NCBI GenBank assembly: GCA_002479215.1 | Contig: DLME01000146.1 | Span: forward strand, 1-5,093 | Direction of reading: 5' to 3' | Source: Syntrophaceae bacterium UBA7544 | Lineage (GTDB): Bacteria > Desulfobacterota > Syntrophia > Syntrophales > Smithellaceae | DNA: 5,093 nt | Program-made: the position numbers and the translations under genes | In this document: piece after piece, positions 1-5,093 of the stretch | How the letters are laid out: each line of letters begins with the position of its first letter | How positions within the stretch are numbered: position 1 is the first letter of the stretch | The notes under the pieces: generated by a model | The model's input: the letters and a program-made list of their open reading frames with translations, nothing else | What the model was told of the DNA's origin: nothing | Databases searched by the model: none

Positions 1-1026
1 ATGAAGAAGAATGATCTATTAAGTCAGAAAGTGGAACATATCGACATTAAGTCCATCAACGCAGTGGCTATTATCAAAGCCATGAAAAAGATGTCTTTTT
101 CCGCTCGTGATTTAGCGACAGCTGCCGATATTTACGACCGGATGCTCAAAGAAAAAAACTGTGTAATTATCTTAACACTGGCTGGTTCTACTTCCGCCGC
201 GGGGTGCATGCAAGTTTATGTTGATTTGGTGAAAAATAACATGGTGGATGCCATAGTGGCCACTGGCGCTTCGATTGTCGATATGGATTTTTTTGAAGCT
301 TTAGGATTCAAGCATTATCGGGGGACACCCTTTGTTGATGATAAATTGTTGCGTAAACTTTATATCGACCGGATATACGATACTTTCATAGATGAAGAAC
401 AACTCCAGGTTTGTGACCGCACGATTAAGAAAATAGCGGATGCTCTTCCTCCACGTTCTTATTCTTCGCGTGAATTTATTGGTGAAATGGGCAAATATTT
501 ACAGAAGCACGCCAAAAAGAAGGCTTCCCTGGTACAGACAGCTTACGAGCATGATGTTCCTATTTTTTGTCCGGCTTTTTCAGATAGCTCGGCCGGTTTC
601 GGCCTTGTGCTCCATCAGCACAAACGCCCGGAGAATCACATTTCCATCGATTCTGTAAAAGATTTCCGGGAATTAACGCTGATTAAAATCAAAGCGGGTA
701 CCAGCGGCTTATTGATAATTGGCGGCGGTGTTCCCAAAAATTTTGCCCAGGATACGGTTGTGTGTGCGGAAATATTGGGCAAGAAAGTACCGATGCATAA
801 ATACGCTATTCAAATAACCGTGGCTGACGTTCGTGACGGCGCCTGCTCCAGTTCCACTCTCAAGGAAGCAAATTCCTGGGGTAAAGTGAATTCATCTTGC
901 GAGCAAATGGTTTACGCTGAAGCCACCACAGTGTTACCTCTGATGGCCAGCTACGCTTACCACAAAGGAAGCTGGAAGAAGCGCAAAATATGGCAATTAG
1001 CCGGGATTTTTAATGATAGAAAATAA
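1..1026 (+). CDS. Deoxyhypusine synthase-like protein (bacterial, probable homospermidine-type enzyme)
   Basis: A complete 341-residue member of the deoxyhypusine synthase family, which moves an aminobutyl group from spermidine to an acceptor using NAD and a lysine imine intermediate. Bacteria lack the eIF5A substrate, and bacterial homologues are associated with homospermidine synthesis from polyamines in the cytosol. Visible in the protein: AGSTSAAG (61-68) and ATGASIVD (87-94) in the Rossmann-like NAD region, [11 protein letters not shown] (96-106), GGGVPKN (241-247), and EANSWGK (289-295). In the last motif Lys295 aligns with the catalytic lysine of the eukaryotic enzyme (human Lys329) and Glu289 with human Glu323. 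The eukaryotic KHH histidine (human His288) is replaced by K-N-F here, and the Asp near the catalytic loop (human Asp316) aligns with Cys282. Both changes fit a non-eIF5A substrate. Length is normal for the bacterial group. The start is the first base of the window, so its ribosome site cannot be seen, but the N-terminus matches the family beginning as I remember it. No other polyamine gene is present. Family assignment is firm; the exact product is inferred. Confidence 0.9.
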   Translation: MKKNDLLSQKVEHIDIKSINAVAIIKAMKKMSFSARDLATAADIYDRMLKEKNCVIILTLAGSTSAAGCMQVYVDLVKNNMVDAIVATGASIVDMDFFEALGFKHYRGTPFVDDKLLRKLYIDRIYDTFIDEEQLQVCDRTIKKIADALPPRSYSSREFIGEMGKYLQKHAKKKASLVQTAYEHDVPIFCPAFSDSSAGFGLVLHQHKRPENHISIDSVKDFRELTLIKIKAGTSGLLIIGGGVPKNFAQDTVVCAEILGKKVPMHKYAIQITVADVRDGACSSSTLKEANSWGKVNSSCEQMVYAEATTVLPLMASYAYHKGSWKKRKIWQLAGIFNDRK

Positions 1027-1033
1027 AGTTTTT

Positions 1034-1109
1034 TGGTGGAGATGAGGGGGATCGAACCCCTGGCCTCAGCGTTGCGAACGCCGCGCTCTCCCAGCTGAGC
1101 TACATCCCC
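1034..1109 (-). tRNA. tRNA-Ala (anticodon CGC)
   Basis: Reading the minus strand, 76 nt fold into a complete cloverleaf. The 7-bp acceptor stem is GGGGATG with CATCTCC, the D stem is GCTC with GAGC, and the anticodon stem is CGGCG with CGCTG. The 7-nt anticodon loop is TTCGCAA, the variable loop is AGGCC, and the T stem is AGGGG with CCCCT around TTCGATC. Discriminator base A73 and an encoded CCA tail follow. The anticodon CGC (plus-strand bases 1074-1076) reads the alanine codon GCG. The third acceptor pair is G-U, the G3:U70 identity element recognised by alanyl-tRNA synthetase, which independently supports alanine. The gene is convergent with the deoxyhypusine-synthase-like gene: its 3' CCA lies 7 bp after that gene's stop codon. 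No clear terminator hairpin is visible beyond the CCA. Confidence 0.97.
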
Positions 1110-1145
1110 AACCGTTCAGCATTTTCTAGGAAAAACGCGGCCGAG

Positions 1146-1173
1146 CATATATTATTGTCTGTCTTAGTGTCAA
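1146..1173 (-). promoter_or_regulatory. Putative sigma-70 promoter for the tRNA-Ala gene
   Basis: On the minus strand a perfect -35 box TTGACA (bases 1173-1168) is followed after 16 bp by TATATG (1151-1146), a weak -10 match within an AT-rich run. The segment after the -10 box (CTCGGCCGCG) is strongly GC-rich, like the discriminators of stringently controlled stable-RNA promoters in proteobacteria. The predicted start, around 1138-1140, leaves a leader of about 30 nt before the mature tRNA 5' end at 1109. The -35 box is convincing; the exact -10 register is uncertain. Confidence 0.5.
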
Positions 1174-1197
1174 GAAATTGTTGATTTGATTCTTGAC
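1169..1197. repeat. 8-bp inverted repeat between the divergent promoters (candidate operator)
   Basis: GTCAAGAA (1169-1176) and TTCTTGAC (1190-1197) are perfect reverse complements separated by 13 bp, a 29-bp element. The left arm contains most of the minus-strand -35 box and the right arm abuts the plus-strand -35 box at 1198. The position would suit a regulator acting on both the tRNA promoter and the pilus operon promoter. The symmetry could also arise simply because each arm contains a TTGAC -35-like sequence. No regulator is known to me for this motif. Confidence 0.35.
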
Positions 1198-1204
1198 TTG
1201 ACAA
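1181..1204 (+). repeat. Tandem TTGAY pentamers, imperfect 12-bp direct repeat
   Basis: Four TTGAT or TTGAC pentamers begin at 1181, 1186, 1193 and 1198. Together they form two copies of an imperfect 12-bp unit (TTGATTTGATTC and TTGACTTGACAA). The last pentamer is the -35 box of the pilus operon promoter. Such an array could be a helical-phase binding site for an activator or repressor, or may simply provide overlapping -35 choices. The function is not established by sequence alone. Confidence 0.35.
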
Positions 1205-1227
1205 AATCATTGAGTTTTTTCTATACT
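1198..1227 (+). promoter_or_regulatory. Sigma-70-like promoter for the pilT operon
   Basis: TTGACA at 1198-1203 is a perfect -35 box. TATACT at 1222-1227 matches the -10 consensus at five of six positions, and the spacer is 18 bp. Transcription should start near 1233-1236, leaving a leader of about 130 nt before the pilT ATG at 1366. A second TATAAT (1242-1247) lies downstream but has no good -35 box at the right distance. No sigma-54 GG/GC pair was seen, so this pilus operon appears to use the housekeeping factor. Confidence 0.65.
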
Positions 1228-1230
1228 CAA
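1210..1230. repeat. 6-bp inverted repeat overlapping the -10 box
   Basis: TTGAGT (1210-1215) and ACTCAA (1225-1230) are perfect reverse complements with a 9-nt centre, and the right arm overlaps the TATACT -10 box. It could be a small operator that blocks the promoter. The arms are short and the region is AT-rich, so chance is a real alternative. Confidence 0.25.
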
Positions 1231-1304
1231 AAAAAGTTATTTATAATAGAACACTGCTATTAATAATAACGCGGCCATAAAGAGCACGTCTGTTAAATTG
1301 TTGG

Positions 1305-1324
1305 ATTCTTTTCCGGCAAAGAAT
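1305..1324 (+). other. Small hairpin in the pilT leader
   Basis: ATTCTTT (1305-1311) and AAAGAAT (1318-1324) form a perfect 7-bp stem around the six-base loop TCCGGC. It lies in the untranslated leader, 27 bp before the ribosome-binding site AGGGAG (1352-1357). The stem is AT-rich and no U-tract follows, so it does not look like a terminator. It may affect leader stability or simply be chance. The rest of the leader (about 1234-1365) is AT-rich, holds no ATG-started reading frame, and does not match any riboswitch that I recognise, including the cyclic-di-GMP class. Confidence 0.3.
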
Positions 1325-1365
1325 AAAGATAGGAAAATTATTAATTACAACAGGGAGTAAAATAC

Positions 1366-2448
1366 ATGGCAAAAATTGATGCTTTTTTTCAGATGATGCA
1401 TGATCAGGGCGCTTCCGACCTTCATCTTGTTTCAGGTCAACAACCTGCTATTAGAATCCGCGGTGAAATTGTACGAATAAAATATGAAACGCTTACTAAT
1501 GAAACCTTAAAAGTTCTTCTTTACGAAATCACACCGGAACATAAAATTAAGCAGTTTGAAGAAACTGGCGACGTTGACTTTGCCTATGATGTCCCTTCAA
1601 TCGCACGCTATCGCGCCAATTATTTCCAGCAAAAATACGGGGTAGGCGCCGTTTTCCGGGAGATTCCCAACAAAATCACGACTTGTGCAGAACTTGGTCT
1701 TCCTTCAGTAGTGGCAAAATTAGCTACTCTCCCGCGTGGTCTTGTTCTGGTCACCGGCCCCACGGGTAGCGGTAAATCCACTACTCTGGCCGCGATTATT
1801 GATGAAGCTAACCGTTTACGTAAAGACCATATTATTACAATTGAAGATCCGATTGAATTTGTTCATCAAAGCCATGGTTGTATAATTAACCAACGTGAAG
1901 TTGGAACCCACACTAGAAGTTTCGCTGCGGCATTGCGCGGAGCACTGCGCGAAGATCCCGACATTATTTTGGTTGGTGAAATGCGTGATCTTGAAACCAT
2001 TTCACTGGCTGTGGAAGCCGCCTCCACTGGCCATCTTGTTTTCGCCACAGTGCACACCACCAGTGCGGCAAAAACGGTCGACAGAGTAATTGAAGTTTTC
2101 CCTGCTTCCGAACAATTGCAAATCCGCTCCACGCTCGCTGATGGTTTGCGCGCGGTCATTTCGCAAATTTTGTTCAAAAGAATCGACATCAAAGCCCGCG
2201 GTGTTGCTTTGGAAATTTTAATTGCTACCTCAGCAGTTCGCAATTTAATCCGCGAATCCAAAACCTACCAAATTCCTTCCATGATGCAGACAGGCAAGAA
2301 ATACGGAATGCAGCTTATGGATGACGGGATCATGGATCTTTATACCCGCGGCTGGATCAGCAGCGATGATGCTTACATTAAAGCGAACGATAAAGCTAGA
2401 TTCCGTCCGTTGTTGAAATATCCGCCCACAGACTTTACTGAAGCATAA
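1366..2448 (+). CDS. pilT: Type IV pilus retraction ATPase PilT
   Basis: A 360-residue PilT-family hexameric ATPase of the GspE/VirB11 secretion superfamily. It acts at the cytoplasmic base of type IV pili, where ATP hydrolysis drives pilin disassembly and fibre retraction. The N-terminal PAS-like domain (about 1-100) opens with the family pattern ASDLHL (16-21). The RecA-like domain follows: Walker A GPTGSGKST (131-139), Asp box IITIEDPIEF (156-165, catalytic Glu164), Walker B lead-in REDPDIILVGEMRD (195-208), and His box STGHLVFATVHT (220-231). AVRNLIRE (290-297) matches the AIRNLIRE motif needed for PilT retraction, which favours PilT over PilU or PilB. Length is typical (about 345-370). 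The glycine-rich GGGR loop seen in many PilT proteins before this motif is missing here. The start is supported by AGGGAG 8 bp upstream. This is the first gene of a probable three-gene operon, with a strong promoter about 140 bp upstream and a second ATPase gene 24 bp downstream. Confidence 0.95.
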   Translation: MAKIDAFFQMMHDQGASDLHLVSGQQPAIRIRGEIVRIKYETLTNETLKVLLYEITPEHKIKQFEETGDVDFAYDVPSIARYRANYFQQKYGVGAVFREIPNKITTCAELGLPSVVAKLATLPRGLVLVTGPTGSGKSTTLAAIIDEANRLRKDHIITIEDPIEFVHQSHGCIINQREVGTHTRSFAAALRGALREDPDIILVGEMRDLETISLAVEAASTGHLVFATVHTTSAAKTVDRVIEVFPASEQLQIRSTLADGLRAVISQILFKRIDIKARGVALEILIATSAVRNLIRESKTYQIPSMMQTGKKYGMQLMDDGIMDLYTRGWISSDDAYIKANDKARFRPLLKYPPTDFTEA

Positions 2449-2472
2449 ATTATTATTGTGCGAGGATAGCTT

Positions 2473-3660
2473 ATGAGAAAACCGGAAATAGACCATATTC
2501 TGACAAAAATGCTGGAATCCAATGCTAACATTTCTGATGTTGTCTTGACCGTGGATAAACCTTTTCAAGTCGAAGCAGCAGGCCGATTGGTGGGCGTAGA
2601 TTTAGAGCCCCCCTTTGAAAAACTGACCCCGTTTCAAACAGAAATTTTCGCTCTAAACTTGATTAATCAGGATCAGCGGCTGATTGAAATGCTAATTAAA
2701 GAAGGTTCCTGCGATTTATCTTATGAATTGCCGGGAATTGCCCGTTTCCGTGTAAATATATTTTCACAACTTGGCCACTACTCTATCGTTTTAAGAAAAC
2801 TCGAAACAAAAATTCCTTCTTGTGCCAAGCTAGGATTACCCGACGCCTATTATCGCGTTGTCGCTGAAAAAAACGGGATTGTTCTTATAACAGGCGCAAC
2901 GGGTACCGGCAAAACAACATCGCTTGCCGCCGTCATCAATGAAATCAACGAACATAATTCCGTGCATATAATCACATTGGAAGACCCGGTGGAATATACA
3001 CACTCGCAAAAAGAGGCCACTATTAACCAGCGTGAACTAGGCAAAGATTTCGATACTTTTGCCAACGGCTTACGCGCGGCTCTGCGACAAGCTCCAAAGG
3101 TAATCCTTGTCGGCGAAATGCGCGACCGTGAATCCGTCGAAATCGCTTTGAATGCCGCGGAAACCGGTCATCTTGTCTTGAGCACTTTGCATACAATTGA
3201 TGCCGGCCAAACAATTAACCGTATTCTGGGCATGTTCTCTACAGAAGAAGAAAATCAAATACGTACGCGTCTGGCCGATTCGCTGCGCTGGATCATTTGT
3301 CAGCGTTTGATGCCGAAAATAGGCGGCGGCCGCGTTGCCGCCTTTGAGGCGCTGGGTACCAGCTTGCGCGTCAGAGACATCATTCTGCACGGCGAATCAG
3401 AAGGTAAAACTTTTTCTGATATTATCCAGCAAGGCAAAGCCTTTGGCATGATCACTTTTGACGATTGCATTGTCGATCTCTATGAAAAAGATTTAATTAC
3501 CGAAGATACGGCTAGAGCTTATGCCTCGAACAAATCTAATGTAGGTCGGGGAATTGATGTGATAAAAAGTACCCGCGGCGAAAAAACAACCGATCTGGAC
3601 AAGCTGGAGGTCGATCTCTCATACGGCAAGATAAAAACCGATACGTGGAAAGTAAAATAA
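2473..3660 (+). CDS. Second PilT/PilU-family type IV pilus ATPase (PilU-like)
   Basis: A 395-residue paralogue of the upstream PilT and likely a retraction or accessory ATPase of type IV pili. All catalytic motifs are present: Walker A GATGTGKTT (141-149), Asp box IITLEDPVEY (166-175, catalytic Glu173), Walker B VILVGEMRD (210-218, Glu215), and His box TGHLVLSTLHT (231-241). It resembles PilU in the GATGTGK form of Walker A, in LRQAP before Walker B, and in the lack of a recognisable AIRNLIRE motif (SLRVRDIIL sits there, 297-305). The family DPD before Walker B reads A-P-K (207-209), losing both acidic residues. The N-terminal domain is divergent, with SDVVLT replacing SDLHL. A charged C-terminal tail (about 355-395) extends beyond the usual PilT end. 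The start has GAGGA 6 bp upstream. A pilT-pilU order is also known in Pseudomonas, where PilU depends on PilT. I am sure of the family but not of whether this is a true PilU orthologue. Confidence 0.9.
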   Translation: MRKPEIDHILTKMLESNANISDVVLTVDKPFQVEAAGRLVGVDLEPPFEKLTPFQTEIFALNLINQDQRLIEMLIKEGSCDLSYELPGIARFRVNIFSQLGHYSIVLRKLETKIPSCAKLGLPDAYYRVVAEKNGIVLITGATGTGKTTSLAAVINEINEHNSVHIITLEDPVEYTHSQKEATINQRELGKDFDTFANGLRAALRQAPKVILVGEMRDRESVEIALNAAETGHLVLSTLHTIDAGQTINRILGMFSTEEENQIRTRLADSLRWIICQRLMPKIGGGRVAAFEALGTSLRVRDIILHGESEGKTFSDIIQQGKAFGMITFDDCIVDLYEKDLITEDTARAYASNKSNVGRGIDVIKSTRGEKTTDLDKLEVDLSYGKIKTDTWKVK

Positions 3661-3705
3661 TAAAAATTTAGTTGCGCCCTGAGGGATTACAACAAGGAGA
3701 TTAAG

Positions 3706-4221
3706 ATGAGTGAAGAAAAATCGACATTGGATGCAACGAGGTCAGGAGGAATAGATTATTCGGGAAGGCCTTTCGGATACCTTAACCCGGATAGTGAAAC
3801 AGCCATGATTTGTGAAAAAGATCCCGCAATCAGAGATGAAATCAGCAAAGCACTCAAAGCACTCAATATAGATGTAGTTGAACCGACGTCATTTAAAGAA
3901 GCCCTGAGATATTTACGTTTTCATATCTTTAATGTAATTGTCGTTGACGAAAATTTCGACACCAGTGTTGGGGAAGTCAATTATGTTCTCCATTATACAG
4001 AAAACTTAATTATGCCTATCCGCCGGCAGACTTTTGTAGTTCTAATCAGTGAAACTTATCCGACTATGGATAACATGCGCGCCTACAATAAAAGTGTTAA
4101 CTTAATTATTAATAAAAAAGAAATTGCCGAAGCAGCCCTGATTTTGAAAAAAGAAATTGCGGAAGATTCTGACTTTTATTACCTATTTAAGGAAAATCTC
4201 AATAAGTCTGGGAAAATTTAA
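3706..4221 (+). CDS. Stand-alone atypical response-regulator receiver-domain protein
   Basis: A 171-residue soluble protein with a receiver-like domain (about 31-152), no DNA-binding or enzymatic output domain, and a 30-residue N-terminal extension. By hand alignment, AMICEKDPAIRDEI (33-46) is beta-1 and alpha-1, NVIVVDENF (76-84) holds the probable phosphoacceptor Asp81, Ser115 in VVLIS replaces the usual Thr, and Lys137 in LIINK is the conserved lysine. Two features are unusual. The acidic pair that binds magnesium reads Glu37-Lys38, and Lys137 is followed by Lys rather than Pro. Phosphorylation may therefore be weak or lost. The segment TMDNMRAYNKSVNLIIN (120-136) recalls receiver-like proteins that I remember from deltaproteobacteria. 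Ribosome site AAGGAG lies 6 bp before the ATG. It follows the PilU-like gene by 45 bp, so it is probably co-transcribed and may tune pilus retraction, which is inference from position only. Confidence 0.75.
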   Translation: MSEEKSTLDATRSGGIDYSGRPFGYLNPDSETAMICEKDPAIRDEISKALKALNIDVVEPTSFKEALRYLRFHIFNVIVVDENFDTSVGEVNYVLHYTENLIMPIRRQTFVVLISETYPTMDNMRAYNKSVNLIINKKEIAEAALILKKEIAEDSDFYYLFKENLNKSGKI

Positions 4222-4223
4222 TC

Positions 4224-5093
4224 TTATCCTATTTTTTTTACTTCGCGCATAATTTCATCAGCCCGATCTTCAAGACCCATCGCCCTGTAAGCAGAAACCA
4301 ACCCAAAATAGTAAGGCTTGATGTTTTCATATTGAATTGCCTTCTCAAAGACTGCCGCCGCCTGTGAAAAATATTTTGCTTTCAGCAGGATATTGCCTAA
4401 GCGATTGCAATATGCTCCAGCGCTGTTATGACCACCATATTGTACAGCCTTCTCATAAACCTTCAAAGCCTGCTCAATTTGCCCTAAACCAATAAGACTG
4501 TCTCCTAACGAACAGTAATAGAGTGGATTTCCCGGACTTAAGGCAATACATTTATCAATTAATCTTATAGCTTCCTGATGATTTGCCGCCCGCTGGAACA
4601 AAACAGTTAACTTAAAGCAGTAATTGGCGGCCTGTTCCGGATCAATTTTACCGGCGCGTACATAGGCTTCTTCACTTTCTGAAAATAAGCCTGCGGCAAA
4701 TAAAGCTTCCCCCCAAAGGCAATAAAAAGCAGGGTTGTCGTCTTCCTTTTCGATGATTTTTTCATATATACCGCAGGCCTCTTTAGCTTTGCCTAGCTGA
4801 AGATAGGAGTTGCCCAATTCTGCTAATAGTCCGACATCTTCTGGTTGAGCGGTAATTGCTTTTTTGCAAATTTCCACTAATTTGTAGAAATTTTTTTCCT
4901 GTTTATAAATACGCACAAGTTCATCAAAAGCAAAGCCCGTAAAAATTTTCCTCTGCAGTTCTCTTTCCAACAGCACATTTAAACATTCTACAGCTTTTTG
5001 GGCAGCTCCGCTGTCATAATAGGCCCAGGCTAACATTAATAAAAGGGATTCTTCTTCCGGATGCGTTTTGTGAAGTTCTTCAAATATTTTAAT
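4224..5093 (-). CDS. Tetratricopeptide-repeat protein, 5'-partial at the right edge
   Basis: The minus-strand frame is open from the right edge of the window to a TAA at 4226-4224, giving 289 residues without a beginning. The first internal ATG (5036-5034) is not a convincing start. The 19 codons before it contain no stop and read IKIFEELHKTHPEEESLLL, which continues the helical repeat pattern, so the true start lies outside. The protein is almost entirely TPR: seven to eight 34-residue helix-turn-helix units with the usual small and aromatic positions. Examples are ELGNSYLQLGKAKEACGIYEKII (about 92-114), LGDSLIGLGQIEQALKVYEKAV (about 196-217) and LGNILLKAKYFSQAAAVFEKAI (about 232-253). No catalytic motif, signal peptide or membrane segment is visible in this part. 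TPR arrays are protein-interaction scaffolds, and some assist type IV pilus assembly (PilF/PilW, Tgl), but nothing here identifies such a role. It converges on the receiver gene with 2 bp between the stop codons. Confidence 0.85.
   Translation of the reverse strand: MKIFEELHKTHPEEESLLLMLAWAYYDSGAAQKAVECLNVLLERELQRKIFTGFAFDELVRIYKQEKNFYKLVEICKKAITAQPEDVGLLAELGNSYLQLGKAKEACGIYEKIIEKEDDNPAFYCLWGEALFAAGLFSESEEAYVRAGKIDPEQAANYCFKLTVLFQRAANHQEAIRLIDKCIALSPGNPLYYCSLGDSLIGLGQIEQALKVYEKAVQYGGHNSAGAYCNRLGNILLKAKYFSQAAAVFEKAIQYENIKPYYFGLVSAYRAMGLEDRADEIMREVKKIG

Noticed and set aside
440..658. 72-codon plus-strand open frame inside the deoxyhypusine-synthase-like gene
   Set aside because: It is out of frame within a conserved enzyme gene, has no ribosome site, and its composition is typical of a frame-shifted shadow.
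1027..1034. T6 run just after the first gene as an intrinsic terminator
   Set aside because: No GC-rich hairpin precedes it; the upstream sequence is AT-rich and unpaired.
1234..1365. Cyclic-di-GMP riboswitch upstream of pilT
   Set aside because: The conserved GEMM core sequences and paired stems are not present; only an isolated 7-bp AT-rich hairpin is seen.
1866..2261. 131-codon minus-strand open frame inside pilT
   Set aside because: It lies wholly antisense to the conserved ATPase core, its translation shows no recognisable domain, and the plus-strand frame carries all PilT motifs. It is a shadow frame.
2245..2568. 107-codon minus-strand open frame across the pilT/PilU-like junction
   Set aside because: It is antisense to two well-supported genes, with a low-complexity His/Phe/Asn-rich translation and no family resemblance.
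3070..3390. 106-codon minus-strand open frame inside the PilU-like gene
   Set aside because: It is antisense to the Walker B and His-box region and its translation matches nothing recognisable.
3661..3705. CCCTGAGGG as a terminator or operator between the second ATPase and the receiver gene
   Set aside because: The arms are four bases with a one-base centre, so no stable hairpin can form, and there is no T-tract.
4202..4239. Intrinsic terminator for the pilT operon
   Set aside because: The only pairing found is 5 AT-rich base pairs with a 16-nt loop before the T8 tract, too weak to call.
5034..5036. ATG as the start of the TPR gene
   Set aside because: The frame is open upstream to the window edge and continues the TPR helix pattern, so the gene is treated as 5'-partial.

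Overview
The window looks like ordinary, moderately AT-rich Gram-negative bacterial chromosome. A deltaproteobacterial (Desulfobacterota) source is my best guess. The grounds are tandem PilT-family ATPases followed by a stand-alone receiver-like protein, a bacterial deoxyhypusine-synthase-like enzyme, sigma-70-like promoters and AAGGAG-type ribosome sites. The lineage is inferred from remembered family resemblance, not from a search. I see no mobile element, CRISPR array, integrase, phage gene or rRNA.

Layout, left to right. (1) Positions 1-1026 (+) encode a complete deoxyhypusine-synthase-family protein of the bacterial type, probably a homospermidine-forming polyamine enzyme. (2) A complete tRNA-Ala with anticodon CGC lies at 1034-1109 on the minus strand, tail to tail with gene 1. 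(3) The gap at 1110-1365 is a divergent regulatory region. It has a sigma-70-like promoter for the tRNA on the minus strand and a very good TTGACA-N18-TATACT promoter on the plus strand. An inverted repeat and tandem TTGAY pentamers overlap both -35 boxes, and an AT-rich leader of about 130 nt with one small hairpin follows. (4) Positions 1366-4221 (+) look like one operon: a PilT retraction ATPase, a second PilT/PilU-family ATPase nearest PilU in several motifs, and a small atypical receiver-domain protein. Gaps are 24 and 45 bp, and each gene has its own ribosome-binding site. (5) A tetratricopeptide-repeat protein on the minus strand (4224 to the right edge) converges on the operon with only 2 bp between the stop codons. 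Its reading frame stays open to the window end, so its 5' end is missing.

How the genes may work together: PilT and PilU-type hexameric ATPases sit at the cytoplasmic base of type IV pili and power fibre retraction (twitching, DNA uptake, surface sensing). A stand-alone receiver-like protein in the same operon suggests a regulator or adaptor of retraction, but this is inference. The polyamine enzyme, the tRNA and the TPR protein have no evident functional link to the pilus genes. No clearly novel system is visible. The best leads are the atypical receiver paired with the two ATPases, the altered Walker B lead-in of the second ATPase, the altered active site of the deoxyhypusine-synthase homologue, and the symmetric divergent promoter region.
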